This document shows positions 63,514 to 64,000 of a stretch of 64,000 nucleotides of DNA, one piece after another. Where the stretch lies: assembly GCA_018399685.1 (NCBI GenBank), contig JAGYOK010000002.1, positions 1 through 64,000 of the forward strand, in the 5' to 3' direction. The notes under the pieces were generated by a model. The model did not search any database. It was not told the DNA's origin and saw only the letters and a list, made by a program, of their open reading frames with translations. Both the position numbers and the translations under genes were made by a program. The stretch comes from Alphaproteobacteria bacterium. Its GTDB lineage: Bacteria; Pseudomonadota; Alphaproteobacteria; Micavibrionales; Micavibrionaceae. Positions within the stretch are counted from its first letter, which is position 1. Each line of letters starts with the position of its first letter.

Positions 63514-64000
63514 ATGAAACATTATAAAAAGTCTGTGTATGGTTTTACTTTGGTGGAACTGGCTATCGTTATTTTGATTGGGGGACTTTTCCTGTCCGCA
63601 ATCGGACATTCGTATAAAATATATATGGAGAAGTATTTTTACAATGTTAATAACTACCGGCTGCAACAAACGCGTGACTCTATATTGCTGTTTCAGGCAG
63701 GCGCTGGCCGTCTTCCATGTCCCGCCGATGCCACTTTAGACCCCTCCGATGCTGGGTATGGCTGGGAGGTCTGCCCCCCTGCCGGCGTTTGTGCGCCGGG
63801 TATAGAGTGCGTTGACGGGCGTGATGTTGATGGTGATGGAACTCCTGAACGTGTCCTTATAGGCGCTGTGCCGCATAATTCGATTCTGGACTTATTTGAA
63901 AACGGCCCTTTTGCGGATACGGCCAAATTTCCCGATTTTGCCGCTTACAGCGTAATAGATGCATACAGGACAAAACTTAGATATGCCGTCACGGAAGGAC
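63514..64000 (+). CDS. Prepilin-like protein 3, cut by the window end
   Basis: At least 162 codons, open to the last base. The start ATG 63514 follows AATAGGGTATAAA, nine bases after the previous stop. The signal is VYGFTLVELAIVILIGGLFL: cleavage after Gly10, Phe11 at +1, Glu15 at +5. The region FQAGAGRLPCPADATLDPSD matches the PCP-region of proteins 1 and 2, and LRYAVTEG resembles their ITYAVS and LTYAVT positions. This suggests a third paralogue in the same operon; the C-terminal fate is unknown. Confidence 0.85.
   Translation, partial: MKHYKKSVYGFTLVELAIVILIGGLFLSAIGHSYKIYMEKYFYNVNNYRLQQTRDSILLFQAGAGRLPCPADATLDPSDAGYGWEVCPPAGVCAPGIECVDGRDVDGDGTPERVLIGAVPHNSILDLFENGPFADTAKFPDFAAYSVIDAYRTKLRYAVTEG

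Noticed and set aside
1-64000. CRISPR arrays, rRNA genes, insertion sequences, integrase
   Set aside because: No regularly spaced direct repeats, no rRNA motifs, and no complete transposase or integrase was seen.

Overview
The window looks like chromosomal DNA of an alphaproteobacterium, probably a free-living or host-independent one with a rather AT-rich genome. The evidence is gene content and order: a MucR/Ros-type regulator, PhaR with a phasin, an LdtR-like winged-helix regulator, a fumC plus ribbon-helix-helix pair, the glyA-nrdR-ribD-ribE-ribB-ribH-nusB run, and yceD-rpmF-plsX-fabH-ihfA-merR followed by tRNA-Pro(GGG). MotA/MotB point to a flagellum. The lineage below class is not decided by the sequence; an uncultured Rhodospirillales- or Micavibrionales-like group is only a guess.

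Layout. 0-9.7 kb: housekeeping genes (tsaB, mucR-like, proC, a YbjN-type gene, lgt, pgeF, prs, rplY, pth, ychF, ilvE). 9.8-15.2 kb: a two-component pair, a phasin and an orphan double-PAS histidine kinase. 15.2-21.7 kb: recX, hslO, two lipoproteins (one OmpA-like), prfB with a programmed +1 frameshift, and a large exported coiled-coil protein. 21.8-25.1 kb: polyhydroxyalkanoate genes (phaR, a short phaC, phaA). 25.1-28.8 kb: a cyclic-nucleotide-binding protein with a coupled leader ORF, then an AsmA protein. 28.8-32.5 kb: the minus-strand run purE-purK-fumC-RHH, with a small YdcH-like gene. 32.8-35.8 kb: two bacterial-PH membrane proteins and ilvD. 35.8-39.7 kb: an L,D-transpeptidase, a YcbK-type peptidase, folK and folP. 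39.9-46.5 kb: a histidine phosphatase, nadX, recO, parC, motB and motA. 46.9-54.5 kb: an LdtR-like regulator, a DUF6898-type gene, rpiB, glyA, nrdR, the riboflavin genes, nusB, a secreted protein and bamE. 54.7-59.2 kb: yceD to tRNA-Pro.

From the tRNA to the end (59.2-64 kb) the character changes: a DUF4406-type gene is followed by three consecutive large prepilin-like genes, the last cut by the window end. They share an N-terminal class III/pseudopilin signal, a PCP-containing globular region and, in the two complete ones, a fibre-like LHVAG/VEVKG stretch followed by a matching Cys pattern. The second protein adds about five cysteine-rich repeats at its C terminus. This is the least ordinary part of the window and the best candidate for an undescribed surface or adhesin system.

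Other points worth a second look: the prfB frameshift site is complete in the DNA (Shine-Dalgarno-like GGAGG, CTT, TGA, C); the phasin terminator lies inside the end of the opposing kinase gene; a 14-codon leader ORF overlaps the start of a cyclic-nucleotide-binding gene as TAATG; and base composition rises visibly from the first half to the 38-58 kb region.
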